Positions 58,520 to 64,000 of a DNA stretch of 64,000 nt are shown piece by piece. The DNA comes from Brachypodium distachyon (lineage: Eukaryota; Streptophyta; Magnoliopsida; Poales; Poaceae). Under the pieces are notes generated by a model. It ran no database searches, was not told the DNA's origin, and saw nothing but the letters and a program-made list of their open reading frames with translations. A program made the position numbers and the translations under genes. The first letter of the stretch is position 1. Every line of letters begins with the position of its first letter. The stretch lies in assembly GCF_000005505.3 (NCBI RefSeq), contig NC_016133.3, positions 43,985,237-44,049,236 of the forward strand, written 5' to 3'.

Positions 58520-59848
58520 TGAAGGGGCGCGTAGAGATAAATAAAAAACTTTTCCTACGCGAACTCCCAAGATCTAGCCGAGGTAGAAGGCCACGAGGAT
58601 TACCACTAGACGCGCAGTTGCGGATTATCGATGCGGCGCCTTGATGCAGTGCAGTCCCTCGATCCGATCCAGCCGATCCAATCCCGCGATCGTCGAAGTG
58701 CTGAACGTACAGCACCTCTGCCGGTATCCACACGTGCGAGGAGGAGCTCCGGCGGCGGACTGCTAGGTCCGGTGCGACGGTTGAACTGAATCGGGCTAGG
58801 GTTCTCAACGCATGAGAGTGGAAAAACCGTGCCTCTTAGGCATCCCACGCCCCTGCTTATATATCGAGTGGAAGTGGGCTCCAAGCCTTGTGGCCCATCC
58901 ACCCTGCGAGTCCAACTCGCATTGTCAGCCCAATTCCAGTTCGGGTCCAACCCGACCAAATACTTGCTCCCGCTCTTAAGTGTGTGACCCCGCAGGCTCA
59001 TGGTGACTTGGACACGATTGGAGTCCGACTCACAATCGATCAATCGGTAGCGGCTCCTAGCAGAACGTGCCGACTCCCAAGTACCATCGAGTCATGACGA
59101 CGTACCTTCCAATGTGACATACGTCTTAGTCCCTTTTTGCCTCACGATATACCTTGTCGAACTATAGGCGATTAATCGTCATCCCTTTAATAGTTCAACT
59201 CTCTTCTCGATCCGTGATATACGATTCATCCGACTAACTCTTAGTCGATCGACCCGGTTAACAGTTAACCAAGTCGCGCATGGCCATGCTTCCCGAATCA
59301 TATCACTCGAGAGGGCCCAGAGAATATCTCTCCAGTCGGAGGGGCAAAATCCCATCTTGGTTATCCACATCACACAGCTTGATTCTCAGTCAACCCGAAC
59401 TCTGCCTTTATAGCTGCCCTGTTACGGAACAACGTTTGCCAGAACCTAAGTTGGTGATCCACAACTCGGATTGTGCGATAACCTCAGGTCTAAGGATTAC
59501 ATTGATTGAGACATGCAAATAACGACCTACTCGTTGCATCTCAATATGGGTCAGTCCGACTCGCTAAACTCTTTAGCCGAGTCCGTGTAAGCTGGAATGA
59601 CATCACCATGCCCATGACAAGTGGAACCGAGTCATCAGCCAACTTTCACATTAGTCTAGGTTATGTGTCCAGCACAACCTCAATGACTAAGGACAATTTA
59701 GTATGAACAACATGAATACATAGTTGCACAATCAAATCACATATTCAATGATACATATCAGATGTTCAAACAAGGACAACTTAATAATATTTATGAATAC
59801 ATTGGGAATTACATCATACATGATTGCCTCTAGGGCATATTCCCAACA
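58520..59848 (-). mobile_element. Copia-type solo LTR with intact 5-bp target duplication
   Basis: On the minus strand it begins TGTTGGGAATATGCCCTAG, the start shared by a large Copia family in pooid grasses, and ends ..ACGCGCCCCTTCA, i.e. TG...CA. AGCCG occurs directly outside both ends (58515-58519 and 59849-59853). No internal coding region is present, so unequal recombination between the two LTRs has left one of 1329 bp. The perfect duplication points to a fairly recent insertion. Confidence 0.93.
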
Positions 59849-59853
59849 AGCCG

Positions 59854-60914
59854 GGCCCTCGCACGCCGTCGCAACTAGCCGCACCACCCTCGCCCCGCCA
59901 GCCCCGCGCCAGATCCGGCCAATGCAAGCACCGCTGCCCCCGCCGTTGGGCACCCAGCCCCCGCTGCGCCTTGCCCAGACGCCCACCGAGACGAGATCTG
60001 GGGCTGTCGCCCCGGCGCCTCTTACACGCAGATTGTGTAGTTGCAAGTATGATTGATTCATGTGCAGCTGATGCATAATCATTAGGCAACGAGTAGCAGG
60101 TAAAATCCATATCTTATCATTGTTTAGATTAAAGTATTTTTGATTTAGCAGAATCTTTTGATATTCTAATTCAAACCACCAGCTTAATGTTGACGGTATC
60201 TGTGGAAGAAAATCCATTGCTTCTTCTATGATTATTTTTCTTTTTCTTCAGGGCAATCTGCAGCATGAATAGGCAGGTAGCAATTCTGTGCCCTTGGTAC
60301 ATTAGGTATTAGAGTAAGGAAGGAGCTGATTGCACATCTTAGATACCTGAGTCTCTGCATGCTCTTCTTGAAGAAGCCTTATGAAGTATTCCTACGGATC
60401 GGTGGATACGACCAGAGTTATATTCTCATAGAGAAGTCCAAGGCAAGGGTACATATACGTAATCGTGAGCCTTATTGCTGATCATCTTAGCGCCGATTGA
60501 GAATAGGAAACATCTTAAGTAAACCCTGTGCTGCTGCTATGCAGCTTCAAGCCCGCCTTCACGGTTGTCCGCGACAAAGGTAAGAGATGCTTCCTCCTTC
60601 TCATAGGGGGGGGGGGGCAACCAGTGTCAAGGATCGCGTGACAGCGGCGCCAGCTGCAGAGGTTCCATTCCATCATGCAGTTTTCCATGAAGGTCGTGGA
60701 TCGTGTGTAGTGTCTGGGCATGGACATTGTGGAATGGTTGCAGCAGCTTGCTGGATTGCGGACCAGGCTATTCCCAGCCTCAGCAGAGCAGTTTAAGCAA
60801 TTTCCAGACTACAATAAGGTAGTCAACCAATCTTGTTTTGAACCTCTCCAGATGTGTGTTCCTTTTCTTGTAATATGATACGTATGAGCCTAAGAGGGAC
60901 AAATTAATAGTTTA
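59854..60914. other. unrecognised, partly exon-like region
   Basis: The GC-rich frame interrupted by the solo LTR continues to about 60034. Around 60345-60475 a + strand stretch reads LRYLSLCMLFLKKPYEVFLR, IGGYDQSYILIEKSKAR before a stop, which looks protein-like but is not a family I know. An 11-12 base G run lies at about 60607-60617. This could be a decayed gene. Confidence 0.3.
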
Positions 60915-61132
60915 GGTCCTGTTTGTTTGGGCTTCTGCTTCAGCTTTTGGTGCTTCTAGCAATCTCAAAAGCACTTCTCCCGTTTACACATGAAGCTGAG
61001 AAGCACCTCTGGACGTGCTTCACCAAAAGCACGTCCAGAGGTGCTTCTCAGCTTCATGTGTAAACATGAGAAGTGCTTTTGAGATTGCTAGAAGCACCAA
61101 AAGCTGAAGCTGAAGCCCAAACAAACAGGGCC
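60915..61132. mobile_element. Tourist-type (PIF/Harbinger) foldback MITE
   Basis: A 218-bp palindrome: GGTCCTGTTTGTTTGGGCTTC at one end and GAAGCCCAAACAAACAGGGCC at the other, with arms of about 107 bp that match almost base for base around a tiny loop. It is flanked by TTA on both sides (60912-60914 and 61133-61135), the PIF/Harbinger duplication. The transcript would form a very stable hairpin. Confidence 0.92.
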
Positions 61133-63632
61133 TTAGTACACTGTACACAAAAACACATGGTATTAATTTTGTCTTAAGACAAATGTGTATTTTTATATCT
61201 CATCCCTGCAATACTTGATGTTAGTTTACAGTGATTCTCATTACTCCAGTTAATGAAGAATAAAAAGGGAGCTGCCACCTTGGTCGTTTTATCATCCCAG
61301 ACCATACCAGCATTGGGATTATAAAAGAATGACCTATTACTTTGTATGTGAGCTTTGCTGCTTTCTATTACAGTTTTTGATTGTTAGTAATGTTGAAGAG
61401 CTCTAGCTGTGCTGGTTACATGAGCTCATTGCAGTTAGAAAAGAATACTTAAGAGGATAATTTACTTCAAAACCCGACTAACACATTTAAAGCAGGGCAG
61501 GAATCCATTTTTTCCAGATGGTTGGTCTTCCTAATTCTCGGCCATTTCTATCAGTGCACACATCTTTAGATGCCTTAATTTTACAAAGCAAATTCTGAAT
61601 TACCATTCAAGTATTTCAAATGCTTCGTGTATTAACAGCAGCAACAACAACAAATATTTTTTCCTTCCGCACTCATATTTCCCTATTTTTATTGTAGCAA
61701 GTGAAGGTCATAATTGAAGAGCCTACAGTTGCAGAGGTTGTTCTGATGTGCAGGTAAAATTCATACATGACTTGGTTGAACACAGATTCTTTTGGTGTCC
61801 TGGTTGTGACATGGTTGCTTGCATGATTTCTTTTAGCTACTATGTCAGAACTGATTTATGATGGTACATGTTTGACTATGGAAAAGCCGAGGGGTTAGAT
61901 TGATACCTAGCAAGCTGGTCATCAAGAATGAATTTCATTCTGAACAATCTGGTCTTGTAAGTTGAAACCTCTGCATCTGATTCTTTCCTTGACTGATCTA
62001 TTTTTCCTTGAAAAATAACTTATAGTTTAGCTAAATTTGATATATGCTTAACTGCTCGTATATTCATCTTCGAGTCATATATGTTTTTTTTAAGCTGAGT
62101 CATATATTTTTAGCTGCACTTATTTGCTAATTTTGATGAAGTGCTCAGCAGTTAATTAACTTTTACTATGTTACAAAGTTGCCTATTTCACTCTGGTTTA
62201 CTTCCAGACTTCAGTTTGTTGGTGTAATTTCCGACGGTCATAACCGAAAAATCATATCATGGGTACATGGTCTTGCAACCTTCTCCTTCTTGATCCTGTC
62301 CGACCTGGTAGACAAAAGAGAACTATCCTTTTGCTCACTGTCCGCCTGACCATTCTGGGCCTGGCTGTCGCCATTAGGATGTACACAAAATCAGAGGCCG
62401 CTTAACTTAAATTTGTTCTTTGATGTTGAAATAAGTAATTTTAGCGGTTTTCCTTTATCGCGTGATCTGTTTGGATGTAAACTGTCATTGAGTTCGTGGT
62501 CGAATGTTTGCGAGGTTTTTGTGGTGTTAGACTTGGTAAAATTAGTTAATTGATGTGAGGCTGGATTGGAACAAGTATGTCTTGATGGTTTTGCCCAGAA
62601 AATAAGTAGAAGCACATCCCACATATCATTGGCAGGTAAATGCACGAACTCTGCTTATCATTCCATAGCCTGTATGCTGAACCTGGTAAACGAACAAATA
62701 AGTGGTATTTGTCATTATTCTTGTTAAAGTACAGAATGTTTATCTCACTGTTGCAACCCACGGACACTTAACTAGTCAAATAGTCATGACTTGGTGGCTG
62801 CCAAGCCCCTGTCATCTCCTCGTATTTGTGGTGGGGCCTCATCTAAAAATAGAGGAAGATCCTAAGTGAGACCGTGTGGGCTTTGTTGTCAGGCAGGTGG
62901 GCAAACGGAGAGTAACGAGCACGACGAGGACATTGTAGCAAAGAAGGCAAGGCCCAAAACTTGTCGATTTTAGATGGTTTTGACTTTTTCCGGCCACGCT
63001 CGTTGCCTCTGTGCTACTGCTACCGATTAATAGTTGCCCAATTTTGCACCGGCTGGCATCCTCCTGTCTTGCAGGCTGTGCAAATTAGCACCTTCCTAAA
63101 TTTACAAATTACCTTCCATACTTGTCAGCACTCAGCACTCTACCACGGCACCCTAGTAGTACTAAACTAAAAAAACTGTCTTTTTAGCAACCTGTAAATA
63201 TGACAGACGGAAAGGAATAAAAGCAAAAAAAACAAAGTCGTAGCGGCCGAAAGAGAGCTGAAAAAAACGAACCCCAGCCCAGACCGGCCCATACCGGACC
63301 GGCCCGGCCCGGTTCGTGCACTGGCAGCCAGTACAAAAAAAAAAGGGGGCCGCAGCTGAAAGCTGGCGAGCGCACGAGTACACGACGACGAAAGCGTAAA
63401 AGAGAAGGGAAGAAAAGCACGAGAAAAAAAAAGGCAGAGGGGGCTAATCAGCAAAGCGCCCCCTGCTGGCCGCGTTCCCCTTTTCTTCCTTCCTCCTGAC
63501 CACCGCGCCGAAACCCTCGCCGCCTCAGCCGCCGCCGCCCTCGGAACCACCCGCCGCCACCCTCTCGCGGCGCCCCGCGATCACCGGGTAGCTTTTGCTG
63601 CGGCGGTGGGAGGGCCGGTCCCGCCGGCGCCC
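61133..63632. other. intergenic, no gene recognised
   Basis: Mostly AT-rich. An isolated exon-like piece at about 61701-61753 (+, VKVIIEEPTVAEVVLMC between AG and GT) has no supporting neighbours. The last 450 bp become GC-rich and form the promoter and leader of the next gene. Confidence 0.45.
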
Positions 63633-63684
63633 ATGGCCTCGCGCTTCCTCCCCGCCGCTCCGGTGCCCCGCGCCGCCCTCCAAT
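63633..63684 (+). CDS. first exon of a gene continuing beyond the window (partial)
   Basis: ATG at 63633 lies in good context (GCGCCCATGGCC) after a GC-rich leader. It opens 17 codons, MASRFLPAAPVPRAALQ, ending at a GT donor at 63685 (AAT/GTGAGC). Ala/Arg/Pro-rich, acid-free residues suggest an organelle-targeting peptide. Nothing further of the gene lies before the end of the window, so the product cannot be named. Confidence 0.5.
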
Positions 63685-64000
63685 GTGAGCACCTCCCCCG
63701 GGATAGCTAGGGTTCCTCACTTCCTCTTGCCAGGCGAGCACGCCCTCCCGCGCCGGTTCTTGCTGCAGTCGTTTACTTCGCCCCCAGACTATTTTTTCCT
63801 TGGTTTTTCTTGGAGGATTCTTTGGGCGTGTTCTGCCGGTTGTGTCTGCGTGAGTTCGTCGTCTTCACCCCTCGGAGTCTTTGGATTTTTTCGACTTCTT
63901 GCGTTCTTTCCCTCCCAAAATTTTAGGAAAAAGCCGTGGCCTTTTGCTGCGCAATTTAGAGCTAGTCCAAAGCCAGGGTCTTTTTATAGTCTTTACGCGC

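Overview
The window is nuclear DNA of a grass, probably a compact-genome pooid such as Brachypodium (inference). Support comes from multi-exon genes with GT-AG introns, GC-rich 5' ends of coding regions, many short Stowaway- and Tourist-type elements, a Copia solo LTR, MULE and Helitron traces, and a plant-specific gene set. No tRNA, rRNA, CRISPR or bacterial-type operon was seen. All gene models were joined by hand from splice sites and reading frame; each full-length model closes in frame at a length normal for its family.

Genes, left to right: fatty acyl-CoA reductase (2037-5967, +), nucleoside hydrolase (6660-9735, -), ribosomal protein L10a/uL1 (11584-13451, +), a penta-EF-hand calcium-binding protein (13916-15696, -), a plastid-type protein with two thioredoxin/GST-N folds (17662-20562, +), a single-exon LEA-2/NHL-type protein (21170-21748, +), a 22-exon kinesin-5 (22147-27817, -), the R-SNARE VAMP727 (28836-30750, -), an MMTAG2-like protein (31893-34489, -) and a mitochondrial IF1-like ATPase inhibitor (35658-36871, +). 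Further right are two near-identical small membrane proteins (51796-52083 and 53980-54270, +), ribosomal protein S25 (55768-57012, +) and the first exon of a gene leaving the window (63633 onward). Most are housekeeping genes with no operon-like relationship.

The unusual part is 37.5-55 kb. Between 38.4 and 47.5 kb lie pieces of at least four unrelated genes: the 5' end of a SAM-domain protein, one internal exon of lipoyl synthase, five BEACH-domain exons with one exon missing, and part of a stomatin-like gene. The pieces keep intron borders, so they were copied from DNA. The stomatin-like piece is split by a 4.9-kb Mutator-like element with inverted ends and an exact 9-bp target duplication. 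From 47.5 to 55 kb there is a decayed tandem array carrying the two small membrane-protein genes, a third broken copy, and a 733-bp non-LTR retroposon with a 13-bp target duplication.

Other dated insertions are a GC-rich Pack-MULE-like element (16530-17362), a Helitron-like element (34625-35164), a Copia solo LTR with perfect 5-bp duplication (58520-59848) and a near-perfect foldback Tourist element (60915-61132). Three introns use GC-AG borders, two of them in the kinesin gene.
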